Source of the DNA: Desulfobacteraceae bacterium
GTDB lineage: Bacteria > Desulfobacterota > Desulfobacteria > Desulfobacterales > Desulfococcaceae
Reading direction: 5' to 3'
Length of the DNA: 49,898 nucleotides
Assembly: GCA_011390755.1 (NCBI GenBank)
Contig: JAABRU010000035.1
Span: 1-49,898 of the forward strand
Shown piece by piece: positions 34,254-43,927 of the stretch. The position numbers and the translations under genes are program-made. Position 1 is the stretch's first letter, and every line of letters starts with the position of its first letter. The notes under the pieces are model-generated. The model saw nothing but the letters and a program-made list of their open reading frames with translations, was not told where the DNA came from and did not search any database.

Positions 34254-36200
34254 ATGAAAAATATGACTATCAGTGGAAAAATGATTTGTATCGCGATTGC
34301 CATCTTTATCGGTCTTTCCGCGCTGGCCTTAAATTCCTATATTACCAATGTCCGTATCCGGAATGCGGAAATCATGGCGCAGAAAAGGAATCAGCAGCGG
34401 GCAGTTCTGAACCGGATGGTCCGGGCCCATTCCGATCTGATGCTGGCGGCCATGGATTCCATTATTGACAGACAGGAAGGGAAAATACAGACTGAACGGA
34501 TGGAAATCATCAATAGCAGCATCCGTTTTTTCCGGGAAAACCTGGGCAGTATGGATGAACTGGCAGATACGGATGAAGAAAAGGAACTGGCACATGAAAT
34601 AAAAGATATTTTCCCCCCTTTGGCAGAAAGCATCCGGAGGGATTTACGAAAACTCATTGAAGAAAAAACGGAAAATCCTGATGAAAAAGCAAGGGCATTT
34701 CAGGAAATTGATGATCGTCTGGATCAGTACGGAAGCAGGATTGAGGCAGATCTGGTGAAAATTATCGCATCTGTTGCCCGGGAACAGGAAGAAGCTTCGG
34801 AAAAACTGAAAACACTGATTTCCAGTTCCACCCGAATCGGTATCATTGTTTTTTTTGCCACCCTGTTTGTGGTCAGTATCTTTTTTGTCATCATCACCCG
34901 CAGCATTACCGGGCCCATCAACCGCATGATTGCCGAAACCGGGGAACTGGTGCGGAAAGTACAAGACGGGGAACTGGAACAGCGCGGCAATGCCGAGGCC
35001 TATGATGGCATCTGGCAGAATCTCATAAAAGGTATCAACACCCTGATTGACGCGTTTGTTCATCCCATCAATATAACAGCCCAGTGTATCGATCGGATTG
35101 CCAGGGGGGATGTTCCGGAAAAAATTTCAGAGGACTATGAAGGGGATTTTAACCGTATCAAAAACAATCTGAATGCACTCATTGATGCCATGAATGAAAT
35201 CACCGGACTGGCCCGGGAAATGGCCGGGGGAAATCTGGCGATTGAAATCAGTATGCGGTCCAAAGAAGATCGCCTTATGGAAGCCCTGAGAGAAATGCTG
35301 CAAAAACTGAACCGGGTGGTCAGCACTGTCAAACTGGCCGCCGATAATGTGGCCGTCGGCAGCCGGCAGATGAGCTCCACTTCCGAAGAATTGTCCCAGG
35401 GCGTTTCCGAGCAGGCAGCTTCGGCAGAGCAGGCATCGGCCGCTATGGAGCAGATGGTCTCCAATATCAGTCAGAACACAGATAATGCAGCACAGACCGA
35501 ACGTATTGCCATCAAAGCATCTGAAGATGCTCAGGAAAGCGGAAAGGCCGTGGCCCAGGCAGTCACCGCAATGAAAGATATTGCCCGGAGAATATCCATT
35601 ATTGAAGAAATCGCCCGGCAGACGGATATGCTGGCCCTGAATGCGGCCATTGAAGCCGCCAGAGCCGGGGAACACGGCAAAGGTTTTGCTGTTGTGGCCT
35701 CCGAAGTCCGCAAACTGGCGGAACGCAGCCAGCGGGCAGCCGCGGAAATCAGCAGTATCTCCGAATCCAGTTCAAAGGTGGCTGAACTGGCCGGGGAAAA
35801 ACTGGGGCAGCTGGTTCCGGATATTCAGAAAACAGCAGATCTGGTGCAGGAAATCAGCGCGGCAGGCCGGGAACAGAATTCCGGAGCCGCGCAGATCAGT
35901 AAATCCATCCAGCAGCTGGACATGGTGATTCAGCAGAATGCATCCTCTTCCGAAGAAATGGCATCCACTGCGGAAGAACTTTCCGGCCAGTCCGAACAGT
36001 TGCGAAAAACCGTGGCTTTTTTTACAATAAAAGGCGAAGATGAAGGTACGGACGGATATGATGAAACAAAGCAGCAGCGGAAAAAGAAAAACAAAACAGA
36101 AAATGCAGTATCCGATTATCATCCAAAGCAAAAACGGGCCATAGAAATGCATGCGGATGCAAACGCGGATATTGATGAAAACGGCTTTGTACGGTATTGA
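34254..36200 (+). CDS. Methyl-accepting chemotaxis receptor (second) with tandem HAMP-like segments
   Basis: The 648-residue receptor has one membrane segment at each side of a helical periplasmic domain (about 10-30 and 194-216), resembling a four-helix-bundle sensor. Two or more HAMP-type segments follow (about 217-350; [48 protein letters not shown]). A complete signalling hairpin is present with [20 protein letters not shown]. The tail is charged and ends GFVRY, again aromatic-x-x-aromatic. GGAGG lies 7 nt before the ATG. The ligand is unknown. The signalling domains of the two receptors are close relatives, so they probably join the same arrays. Confidence 0.93.
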   Translation: MKNMTISGKMICIAIAIFIGLSALALNSYITNVRIRNAEIMAQKRNQQRAVLNRMVRAHSDLMLAAMDSIIDRQEGKIQTERMEIINSSIRFFRENLGSMDELADTDEEKELAHEIKDIFPPLAESIRRDLRKLIEEKTENPDEKARAFQEIDDRLDQYGSRIEADLVKIIASVAREQEEASEKLKTLISSSTRIGIIVFFATLFVVSIFFVIITRSITGPINRMIAETGELVRKVQDGELEQRGNAEAYDGIWQNLIKGINTLIDAFVHPINITAQCIDRIARGDVPEKISEDYEGDFNRIKNNLNALIDAMNEITGLAREMAGGNLAIEISMRSKEDRLMEALREMLQKLNRVVSTVKLAADNVAVGSRQMSSTSEELSQGVSEQAASAEQASAAMEQMVSNISQNTDNAAQTERIAIKASEDAQESGKAVAQAVTAMKDIARRISIIEEIARQTDMLALNAAIEAARAGEHGKGFAVVASEVRKLAERSQRAAAEISSISESSSKVAELAGEKLGQLVPDIQKTADLVQEISAAGREQNSGAAQISKSIQQLDMVIQQNASSSEEMASTAEELSGQSEQLRKTVAFFTIKGEDEGTDGYDETKQQRKKKNKTENAVSDYHPKQKRAIEMHADANADIDENGFVRY

Positions 36201-36355
36201 GGTATTTATGGTTTATTTTACATGAAAGTGAAGATTCGATTGATTCACTTATGAAAAGAATGATACAGGAAATACATATTTTCAAAAGGGAAACAGATAC
36301 GTCAGCACAGCGTATGTGAGGCAGAGCCTCACCAATGCATTCCCGGGCAGAGCCC

Positions 36356-36537
36356 CAATGGCATTAAGTGAAGGAATTTTTGGAGTGCCAAAATGAAGTG
36401 AAACGGAATTTTGGCCGGATTTTCCGAATTATTTCAGTGTCCCAAACTGCCAGACTGAGTATGCCGAAGTCTTTCAGGCCCCGACGTGAGCTCCGCCGAA
36501 CGTTCGGGACTCCTCCGCCCTTAACGTAACGACATTG
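36356..36537. repeat. Element K3 containing hairpin I2
   Basis: The ends CAATGGCATTAAGTGAAG and CTTAACGTAACGACATTG are imperfect complements. Inside, GGAGTGCC (36382) and GGGACTCC (ending 36513) frame hairpin I2. Short GGCAGAGCC hairpins precede it. The gap 36201-36673 has no gene. Confidence 0.62.
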
Positions 36538-36673
36538 AGGCAGAGCCCGGGAACGGGTCAGATCTGCACGGAGTGCGAAAATTAAGGCGGAGGCCGGTTT
36601 TTCGCAGAACCGCTGATGTTAAATCAGCTCATAAAATCAAGACGGTGCAGCCTAAGAGGATCAGGAGAGCATA

Positions 36674-37270
36674 ATGATGAAGGAAACGAAAAAAACAGAA
36701 AGTTCCCAGTATTTAACATTCAGACTGGGAGACGAAATCTTTGCACTGGACGTAGCCCAGGTCCGTGAAGTTCTGGATATGAGTACCATCACAAAAGTGC
36801 CCGGCACACCGGATTTTATGCGGGGGGTTATCAATGTGCGGGGCAGTGTGGTGCCGGTGATTGATCTGCGCCTGAAATTCGGCATGAGCCGGACAGAAAA
36901 TACAATGGATACCCGCATTGTGGTCATGGAAATATTTATGGACGGAGAAGTGGTCGTGCTGGGAACACTTGCGGATTCTGTCAATGAGGTGATTGACCTG
37001 GATAAAAACCGGATCGAACCGCCCCCCAGAATCGGAATGCGCTGGCGCACTGAATTCATCAGAGGAATTGGAAAACGGGATGAGCTTTTTATCATCCTGC
37101 TGGATATTGACCGGGTTTTTTCTTCCGATGAACTGGCACTTGCAGAGGCGGCAGGCAGTGAGTTTTTTCCGGAAGCCGACACCGCGGCCCTACCCCCATC
37201 TGATGCAGCGGCAGGGAAGGCGGATGCGGATGAACTGCCGGATGATGCATCATGTGACAAAGGACAGTAA
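36674..37270 (+). CDS. cheW: CheW coupling protein (first)
   Basis: The 198-residue adaptor links receptors to CheA. The CheW fold occupies about residues 11-150 (YLTFRLGDEIFALDVAQVREVLD, FMRGVINVRGSVVPVIDLRLKFG, with the typical RG..VPVIDL stretch). It is followed by an acidic, Ala-rich tail of about 45 residues that normal CheW lacks. AGGAG precedes the ATG; a second ATG follows immediately. It is the first of a tight block with cheR, cheD, a hybrid kinase and later genes. Its tail composition is shared with the second CheW, so the two probably arose by duplication. Confidence 0.95.
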   Translation: MMKETKKTESSQYLTFRLGDEIFALDVAQVREVLDMSTITKVPGTPDFMRGVINVRGSVVPVIDLRLKFGMSRTENTMDTRIVVMEIFMDGEVVVLGTLADSVNEVIDLDKNRIEPPPRIGMRWRTEFIRGIGKRDELFIILLDIDRVFSSDELALAEAAGSEFFPEADTAALPPSDAAAGKADADELPDDASCDKGQ

Positions 37271-37276
37271 TGCAAT

Positions 37277-38140
37277 ATGAACGAGAGAGAATCCCGGGTT
37301 CCTTTTGAAACAATGCCGGATAAAACATTTGTCCGTTTCAGCAGTTTCATCTATAATGAACTGGGGATCAAAATGCCGGAGGCCAAACGCACCATGCTTC
37401 AGGCCCGTCTGCAGAAACGGCTGCGGAAACTGGGGATGCGGAGTTTTGAAGATTACAGCAACTATGTCTTCAGTCCGCAGGGAATGCAGGAAGAGCTGCC
37501 CCACATGATTGATGTGGTAACAACCAACAAAACCGATTTTTTCCGGGAACCCCAGCATTTTGAGTATCTGACAAACACGATTGTGCCGGAGCTGATTCGG
37601 GCCTATGGTATGGGATTTCGCAGAAAAGCCATAATCTGGAGCGCGGGATGCTCTTCCGGGGAAGAAGTGTATACCCTGGCCATCACACTCAATGAATTTG
37701 CGGCCCGGTATCCGGATTTTCAGTTTGCGGTAATGGGAACGGATATTTCCACCCGGATGCTCAAAAGCGCGGCTTTGGGGATATACAACCATGAACGGGT
37801 GGAACCCATTCCCCTGGCCCTGCGGAAAAAATATCTGCTGCGCAGCAAGGACAAACAAAAGGATCTTGTGCGTATTGTGCCGGAACTGCGGGCCATGACC
37901 ATGTTCCGCCGTCTGAATTTTATGTCCGATGATTTCGGTATGCGGCAAAGCACAGATATTATTTTCTGCCGCAATGTGCTCATTTATTTTGACAGAAATA
38001 CCCAGGAAAAAGTGCTGAACCGCATCTGCCGTTATCTGCTTCCGGGCGGTTATCTGTTTACCGGCCATTCGGAAACCTTAAACGGACTCAATGTTCCTTT
38101 GGTGCAGAAAACGTCCACTGTTTACCGGAAACCGGTATGA
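37277..38140 (+). CDS. cheR: Chemoreceptor methyltransferase CheR
   Basis: The 287-residue enzyme methylates receptor glutamates using S-adenosylmethionine. It has the helical N-terminal domain (about 15-80), TTNKTDFFRE (about 82-91), the SAM-binding WSAGCSSGEEVYTLA (about 120-134) and FCRNVLIYFD (about 231-240). It is the only CheR in the window although there are two CheA/CheW sets, so it probably serves both. AAAGGACAG precedes the ATG. Its stop overlaps the cheD1 start as ATGA, implying coupled translation. Confidence 0.96.
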   Translation: MNERESRVPFETMPDKTFVRFSSFIYNELGIKMPEAKRTMLQARLQKRLRKLGMRSFEDYSNYVFSPQGMQEELPHMIDVVTTNKTDFFREPQHFEYLTNTIVPELIRAYGMGFRRKAIIWSAGCSSGEEVYTLAITLNEFAARYPDFQFAVMGTDISTRMLKSAALGIYNHERVEPIPLALRKKYLLRSKDKQKDLVRIVPELRAMTMFRRLNFMSDDFGMRQSTDIIFCRNVLIYFDRNTQEKVLNRICRYLLPGGYLFTGHSETLNGLNVPLVQKTSTVYRKPV

Positions 38141-38688
38141 AACCGGATGTCTTGGGAAATACAGAGCCTTTGCCGGTATTTTTTTTAAAACCGGGGCAGC
38201 TTTTTCTCAATAAGCATAAACCGGTACAGCGGGTAAAAATTATCACCATACTGGGATCGTGCATCTCTTTGATTCTGACAAATGAAAAGAGAGGAATGGC
38301 TGCCATGTGCCACGCGTTTCTGCCCTACTGCCCGGCAGGAGAAAACTGCCGGGGAAACTGTCAGACCCCTTATAAATATGTGCACTGTGCATTGCAGAAT
38401 ATGCTGCATTTTTTTTACAAACGGGGACTTCGCGGAAAAGAAATCAAAGTGCGGCTTTACGGAGGGTCCGATATGTTTGTTCCGGACGGAGAATACGAAA
38501 AAACAGGAAAAAATCCATCCGTAGGCAGGCAGAACAGTGAGCTGGCATTAACACGGATCCGGGCAGCAGATCTTTGTCTGACGGACTGTGAAACCGGCGG
38601 TGTATCGGGCCGCAGGATATTATTTTTCCCCCACAGCGGAGAAATTCAGGTGCGGCGGCTGAAAAGAATAACGGGAGAAGTTTACTGA
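38137..38688 (+). CDS. cheD: CheD-like receptor deamidase (first), Cys-rich
   Basis: The 183-residue protein resembles CheD, which deamidates receptor glutamines and can bind a phosphatase. The catalytic Cys42 (LGSCIS) and His59 (MCHAFLP) are present. After them is a stretch with extra cysteines (58, 65, 71, 75, 84; YCPAGENCRGNC) not typical of CheD and absent from the second CheD here. It could bind a metal or form disulfides; this is inference. The start overlaps cheR by 4 bp, and the hybrid kinase gene follows after 3 bp. Confidence 0.85.
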   Translation: MKPDVLGNTEPLPVFFLKPGQLFLNKHKPVQRVKIITILGSCISLILTNEKRGMAAMCHAFLPYCPAGENCRGNCQTPYKYVHCALQNMLHFFYKRGLRGKEIKVRLYGGSDMFVPDGEYEKTGKNPSVGRQNSELALTRIRAADLCLTDCETGGVSGRRILFFPHSGEIQVRRLKRITGEVY

Positions 38689-38691
38689 ACC

Positions 38692-40788
38692 ATGGAAACG
38701 ATTCTGGTCATTGATGACGAACGTGAAATACTGGTTTTTGTCTGTAAATTACTGAAAAAATATCTTCCGGAAATACAGATTCTTACCGCATCTTCCGGCA
38801 GGGAGGGCATTGACACGGCGCAAAAACAGCAGCCGGACAGCATTCTGCTGGATATCAATATGCCGGAAATGGACGGTTTTGAGGTCTGCAGCCGTCTGAA
38901 AAAAAATGAAAAAACAAAACATATCCCCATTATTATTTTTACGGGAATGCAGACAGATGCCAAAAGCCGGATCCGGGGGCTGGATCTGGGAGCCGACGCT
39001 TTTCTGACCAAACCCATCGGCGGGGCCGAACTGGTCAGCCAGGTCAAGGTTATGCTGCGCATCAAACGCAGTGAGGATCTGCTGCGCCGGGAAAAAAATC
39101 TGCTGGAAAACGCGGTGCAGGAACGGACCGCAGAACTGCACCGGGCAAAAGAAGCAGCGGAAGTTGCCAACCGTGCCAAAAGTCAGTTTCTGGCCAATAT
39201 GAGTCATGAGGTGCGCACCCCCATGAACGGGGTCATCGGCATGATCGGACTGACGCTGGATACGGAACTGAATCCCAGACAGCGGGAATATCTGAGCATG
39301 GCAAAATTTTCGGCAGAATCCCTGCTGCGTCTGCTCAATGACATTCTGGATTTTACCAAAATCGAAGCCGGAAAACTGGAAATGGAAACAAGGGCCTTTG
39401 ATCTGAAAAATGTCTGTGAATCCGCACTGCTTCCCATCCGAATCCGGGCCGGGGAAAAAGGACTGCTGCTTTTCAGTGAAATTGCGGAGGATGTGCCCCC
39501 TTATCTTTCGGGAGATCCCACACGGCTTCGGCAGATTCTGATTAATCTGCTGCGCAATGCGGTGAAATTTACGGATTCCGGGGAAATCAGATTACGGGTG
39601 GAAAAATATCAGGAAACCGGTTATAATAATGATGATTTGTCCGGGCTTATGCTTATCTTTTCCGTAAATGATTCCGGTATCGGTATTTCTGAAGAAAAGC
39701 ATCAGGAAATATTTGAATCTTTTTCACAGGCGGACGGTTCTGTCAGCCGGAGTTACGGCGGAGCGGGGCTGGGACTGAGCATTTCCAAAAACCTGGTGGA
39801 AAAAATGGGCGGCAGTATCTGGCTGGACAGTCATCCGGGACAGGGAAGCACTTTTTATTTTACGGCGGCATTCGGAACCGGGGAAAAAAACGCCGGTTTT
39901 TCACAGAAAACAGACACAGAGACATACCGTCCGGCAAAACCGGGAACCCGGCTGCTTCTGGCAGAAGATGATCCGACCAATATGGAAGTGTTTTCCAATA
40001 TCCTGGAATATGAAGGCTTTGAAGTGACATGTGTGGGCAGCGGCAGGGCCGCGGTGGAAATGTTTAACCGTGAATCCTTTCATCTGATACTGATGGATGT
40101 GCAGATGCCGGAAATGGACGGGCTGGAGGCCACCCGCATTATCCGTCAGAAAAACAGGGAGATTCCCATTATCGCACTGACTGCCCATGCCTATGAACAG
40201 GATCGGGAACTCTGCCTGAAAAGCGGTATGAACGATTATATATCCAAGCCGGTCAACCGTTCCGATTTTATCACAATGGTCCGAAAATATGCAGGGACTT
40301 CCCCGCAAAAATCTTTTGCCCCGGATGCTGCCGCACCGCAGCGGGCCATGCTGTTTCCGGAAGAATGCGGAAACCGTCTGCCGCCCGCGGCCGAGGATAT
40401 CGTGAATGACAGCAGACGTTTTGACATAACAGTTCTGTCGGAAAAATATAACAGAAACATCCGTCTGCTTCTGGAGGCTCTGCAGGAATTTCTGGATGCA
40501 TCCTACCCGGAAACGGACAATATCCTGGCGGCAATTTCTTCGGGGGATGAGAAAAAACTGGAGCAGCATTCGGATAAACTGAAAAAAATGGCCATAGAAA
40601 AAGGACTTTCCCTTATATCTGATGAAGCATTCCGCCTGAAACTGGCGGCCCGGCAGAAAGATATGGATAAATCCCGGATTCTGACCGATCGGATTAGAAA
40701 AGAACTCGATGATCTGAAGGGAAAACTGCGGCTGTCTGCGGATTGCTTTTCTCCGGAACTTTCTGCTGCAAAAGGACGGGTATCATAA
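38692..40788 (+). CDS. Hybrid histidine kinase (receiver-kinase-receiver-Hpt-like)
   Basis: The 698-residue soluble hybrid kinase begins with a receiver (1-125; Asp54, Lys107) and a coiled-coil linker. A HisKA segment follows with [11 protein letters not shown] (His172), then a HATPase domain ([27 protein letters not shown]). A second receiver has Asp469. The C-terminal helical stretch looks like an Hpt domain, but the usual H-x-L-K-G reads H626-SDKLKK, so phosphotransfer there is uncertain. There is no membrane segment or input domain other than the N-terminal receiver. It lies inside the chemosensory cluster and may integrate CheA output or feed the CheY-like protein encoded next. Confidence 0.92.
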   Translation: METILVIDDEREILVFVCKLLKKYLPEIQILTASSGREGIDTAQKQQPDSILLDINMPEMDGFEVCSRLKKNEKTKHIPIIIFTGMQTDAKSRIRGLDLGADAFLTKPIGGAELVSQVKVMLRIKRSEDLLRREKNLLENAVQERTAELHRAKEAAEVANRAKSQFLANMSHEVRTPMNGVIGMIGLTLDTELNPRQREYLSMAKFSAESLLRLLNDILDFTKIEAGKLEMETRAFDLKNVCESALLPIRIRAGEKGLLLFSEIAEDVPPYLSGDPTRLRQILINLLRNAVKFTDSGEIRLRVEKYQETGYNNDDLSGLMLIFSVNDSGIGISEEKHQEIFESFSQADGSVSRSYGGAGLGLSISKNLVEKMGGSIWLDSHPGQGSTFYFTAAFGTGEKNAGFSQKTDTETYRPAKPGTRLLLAEDDPTNMEVFSNILEYEGFEVTCVGSGRAAVEMFNRESFHLILMDVQMPEMDGLEATRIIRQKNREIPIIALTAHAYEQDRELCLKSGMNDYISKPVNRSDFITMVRKYAGTSPQKSFAPDAAAPQRAMLFPEECGNRLPPAAEDIVNDSRRFDITVLSEKYNRNIRLLLEALQEFLDASYPETDNILAAISSGDEKKLEQHSDKLKKMAIEKGLSLISDEAFRLKLAARQKDMDKSRILTDRIRKELDDLKGKLRLSADCFSPELSAAKGRVS

Positions 40789-40807
40789 AAGGAGATGGTG
40801 GAAAAAA

Positions 40808-41206
40808 ATGAAAATTCTGATTGCGGAAGATGATTTTATTTCACGGCGGATACTGAAAGAGATCCTCTCCCCCTACGGGGACTGTGACGTGGTTGTTGAC
40901 GGAGAGGAGGCTGTGCAGGCATTTCAGATGGCAATCGAAGAAAAAAAATATTATGATCTTGTCTGTCTGGATATTATGATGCCCAATACAGACGGGCAGG
41001 AAGCCTTAAAACAGATCCGTGAAACAGAAAAAAACAGGGGGATTCGCGGTTCTGCCGAAGTAAAAGTGATTATGGTGACAGCCCTGGATGATCCCAAAAC
41101 TGTTTTTCAGGCATATTACAAAGGCGGTGCAACCTCCTATATTGTCAAACCCATTGAAAGAAAAAAGGTCATTGATGAAATCCGTGCTTTGGGTCTGATT
41201 CACTGA
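40808..41206 (+). CDS. Single-domain response regulator (CheY-like)
   Basis: The 132-residue receiver has the acidic pocket EDD (7-9), phospho-acceptor Asp55 (VCLDIMMPN), Thr91 and Lys114 (YIVKPI), so it is complete. There is no output domain. It sits 19 bp after the hybrid kinase and 4 bp before the soluble receptor-like gene, so it is a candidate partner of both. It is less like classical CheY than the protein at 44243. Confidence 0.9.
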   Translation: MKILIAEDDFISRRILKEILSPYGDCDVVVDGEEAVQAFQMAIEEKKYYDLVCLDIMMPNTDGQEALKQIRETEKNRGIRGSAEVKVIMVTALDDPKTVFQAYYKGGATSYIVKPIERKKVIDEIRALGLIH

Positions 41207-41210
41207 ATCC

Positions 41211-43376
41211 ATGAATAAACCGGGCGGAATTATCCGAAAACGCGAACTGGGAAAAGGGGTACGGCAGATCATGCACAGGCGGATTCCCAATATGGGCAAA
41301 ATACTGCAAACGGAAAAAATACGACCGTTTATCAGCAGACTGGGGATGAAAATACCCTTCCTGCACCGTTTTTTTTCTCCGACATACAGAATCCGGCAGG
41401 ATCTGCACTCTCTTATCCCTTCCCTGGAAGGTGTGATGGAAAAAGCGGAACCGGATTTTCTGCGCATCGGCCGGGAGCTGCAAAGTATGTACAAAGATGC
41501 CGGGCATCTGACCGAACGGATGACCGCAGCGGCAGGGAATATAGGATGCGGAGAGGGATGTGACAGTTTTCTGAGTAATATTGACAGAATAGCCAAGCAT
41601 TCACTGGCGGATCTGCAGGGGTACCGTCATAAAATCAGCAGCAGCATGAACAATGTCAGCCAAAGCCTGGAACATCTGGGCCGCCTGTGCCGCATCTGTT
41701 CCGTCATTGAGAAAACCGGCATGTCACTGAATGTCATCGGGCTGAATATTGCTGTGGAAAGCAGCCGTTCTGCAGAATCCGGCGAAATGTTTTCAGTATT
41801 TACCGAAGAAATCCGGCAGCTTTCCCTGAAAATATCCTCTATTTCCCAGAGTATTCTGGAGGATGCAGGCAGGACCCGCAGCGGCCAGATAACTGCCAAT
41901 GCGGATATACTGAAAAGTCTGGAAACCTTCGGGCATCTGTACAGCAATGCCCAGCGACTGGTGCAGAAAGCCATTCGGGAAATATACAGTATTATGGATA
42001 TGTCCTTGAAAGTGCTGGAAATATCCAATGCCCATTCGCAGGAGATTTCCCGGCAGGTCGGAGAAGTTGTGGTGGCCCTGCAGTTTCATGATATTGCCCG
42101 CCAGAAGATTGAACATATTGTTATGGCACTCCGGGATCTGGAAGCATCCGCCAAAGAAAAGACAAAAGAAGACAGTGAGGAAATACTGCAGCAGTTCCGC
42201 CGTTTGCTGCTGCTGCAGCACGGTCAGTTAAAAGAGGTGATCACGGAAATACGCCGGGCATATGAAAAATCCCATCTGGCATTCCGGGAGCTGGGCGGAC
42301 AGCTGGATCAGCTGATTTCGGATATTGCTGTTTTTGAAACGGACCGGCGGGAGGAAAGCCGGATCCGCAAAAGAATATCCGCGCTGAAATCCGGCCTGGA
42401 ACAACTCGGAGAACTGCTGGATCAGGGAAGGGAACTGGAAAAACAAATCAAAAATACCGCCGAAGAGGTGGGGCAGACGGCCTCCCAGCTGTCGGAACAT
42501 ATTGACAGGGTCCGCGGTATCAGCATGGACCTTCATCTCAAAGCCCTGAATGCGGTTGTCAAATCCGCCCGTCTGGCAAAAGAGGGGCAGGTGCTTGAAA
42601 TTCTGGCCCAGGAGGTCAGCTCCCTTTCCCGTCAGTCGGATAATTTTGTTTCGGATGTTGTCGCCATTCTGGAGGAGCTGGTTTCATTTTCCCTGAAACT
42701 GAATCCGGATTCTTTTGAAGAAGGCGGAAGGGGCACGACCGGAGAAAGCAGTGCTGTCAGCGAACTGTCTGTGGAGGACGGTGTCCGGGAGCTGACAGAA
42801 AATTACGGGCAGTTTAAAGAGAATACATCCGCGGCCATCCAAAAAGCGCGCAGACTCCGTTCCGCCATGCTCAGCACGGGAGGGACACTCGGATTTCTTA
42901 CGGAACTGGCAGAAGAACTGGACAATCATCTGCTGCTGCTGGAAAATCTGATTGACCGTCAGGAATCCCGGACAGAAAAAAAAGAGCATTCATGGAATAC
43001 CGAACGGGATCCCAATACAGCAGCCGCAGCCCGGCGTTATACCATGAAAAGCGAACGGCAGCTGCACCGGCAGTATCTCGGCAACGGAGCAGATATGCTT
43101 TTGTCCGGCCATGCCGAAGACAGTGAAGATATATTTGAAGATTTTTCCGAAATGACAGATGCGGAGGAGCCGGAAAAGAAAACAGCAGAAAATACGGAAA
43201 AGGAAAAAAAGGAAAAAGACAGCCGGAAACAGAAAACGGAAAAAAAAGCAGCAGACACCTCTGCCCTGCATACAAAAGGGGGCAACGGAAAATCTGCGGC
43301 AGAAATACCGGCAGAGAATCCGCATAAGGATAATGATGAGAACGAGGATCTGGGTGATAATGTTGAACTTTTCTGA
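41211..43376 (+). CDS. Soluble receptor-like coiled-coil protein with CheZ-like motif
   Basis: This 721-residue protein has no membrane segment and is helical almost throughout. It has two degenerate receptor hairpins: about 168-208 (MSLNVIGLNIAVESSRSAESGE) and about 436-475 (MDLHLKALNAVVKSARLAKEGQ). Each resembles the [15 protein letters not shown] tip but has lost key residues. Between them lies LQFHDIARQKIEHI (290-303), where Asp294 and Gln298 have the DxxxQ spacing of the CheZ phosphatase site. The last 110 residues are low-complexity Lys/Glu/Asp. It may dock to the chemosensory array and dephosphorylate a CheY-like partner, but this is inference. The ribosome site is weak, with a 4-bp gap to the upstream gene. 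Confidence 0.75.
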   Translation: MNKPGGIIRKRELGKGVRQIMHRRIPNMGKILQTEKIRPFISRLGMKIPFLHRFFSPTYRIRQDLHSLIPSLEGVMEKAEPDFLRIGRELQSMYKDAGHLTERMTAAAGNIGCGEGCDSFLSNIDRIAKHSLADLQGYRHKISSSMNNVSQSLEHLGRLCRICSVIEKTGMSLNVIGLNIAVESSRSAESGEMFSVFTEEIRQLSLKISSISQSILEDAGRTRSGQITANADILKSLETFGHLYSNAQRLVQKAIREIYSIMDMSLKVLEISNAHSQEISRQVGEVVVALQFHDIARQKIEHIVMALRDLEASAKEKTKEDSEEILQQFRRLLLLQHGQLKEVITEIRRAYEKSHLAFRELGGQLDQLISDIAVFETDRREESRIRKRISALKSGLEQLGELLDQGRELEKQIKNTAEEVGQTASQLSEHIDRVRGISMDLHLKALNAVVKSARLAKEGQVLEILAQEVSSLSRQSDNFVSDVVAILEELVSFSLKLNPDSFEEGGRGTTGESSAVSELSVEDGVRELTENYGQFKENTSAAIQKARRLRSAMLSTGGTLGFLTELAEELDNHLLLLENLIDRQESRTEKKEHSWNTERDPNTAAAARRYTMKSERQLHRQYLGNGADMLLSGHAEDSEDIFEDFSEMTDAEEPEKKTAENTEKEKKEKDSRKQKTEKKAADTSALHTKGGNGKSAAEIPAENPHKDNDENEDLGDNVELF

Positions 43377-43480
43377 CCTGCATTATTCACACATTTTAGT
43401 CCATGGCAGATAAGCTGCTGATTAATTTGATTATACGAAAACAGGGCTTCAAAACTCAGTTTTTTATGTATTCCTGTATC

Positions 43481-43590
43481 CAGTACACCAAGTCAGAAGT
43501 TCGTACACAGTTTTCCGGCCCTGCAAACCCTTTTAAATCAGGGCATCCGGTGTTTATAAACTGTGTACGTATTTACGCCGTGGTGTACTA
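43481..43590 (-). repeat. Element C3 (110 bp, inverted copy)
   Basis: This is the complement of C2 with nearly no change apart from the outermost base at 43481. It shows the family in both orientations. The whole 43377-43927 gap is made of C3, E2 and D4 plus short linkers. Confidence 0.92.
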
Positions 43591-43663
43591 GGGTAAAAAA
43601 CTGATTTGTGAATAATTCAGACTGAAGAATACTGCTTTTTTCATCCGAAGATCACAGTTCAGA

Positions 43664-43798
43664 CAATAGTTCGGTAAAAAATTTAGGTTTCAATAATTTC
43701 AAAAGGTTATAAATCCATGCCTGAAAATTTGCATTTCATGTTTTCAGGAGGTTACATTTTTACAGCCCGGGAAACCAGAAAAAATTGCCGAAATATTG
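43664..43798 (+). repeat. Element E2 (135 bp)
   Basis: It starts CAATAGTTCGGTAAAAAATT like E1 and ends AAAAATTGCCGAAATATTG. The right end has more changes than E1. The internal GGTTACATTTTTACAGCCCG is shared with E1. It directly abuts D4. Confidence 0.85.
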
Positions 43799-43900
43799 AT
43801 GAACCCGTAAAAAGTCAGATTTTTGAAAATCGCTGTTAATAAAATCGGCATATTAATGTGTATCAAAACCTGATTTTCCGACTTTTTACGAGATCGTCAA
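43797..43900 (-). repeat. Element D4 (104 bp)
   Basis: This is the inverted copy of D1. It runs from TTGATGAACCCGTAAAAAGTC-like sequence to GACTTTTTACGAGATCGTCAA. It lies 28 bp before the STAS gene and so within its leader. Confidence 0.85.
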
Positions 43901-43927
43901 ATATTGTTCAAAAGGAGTCTGATATAA

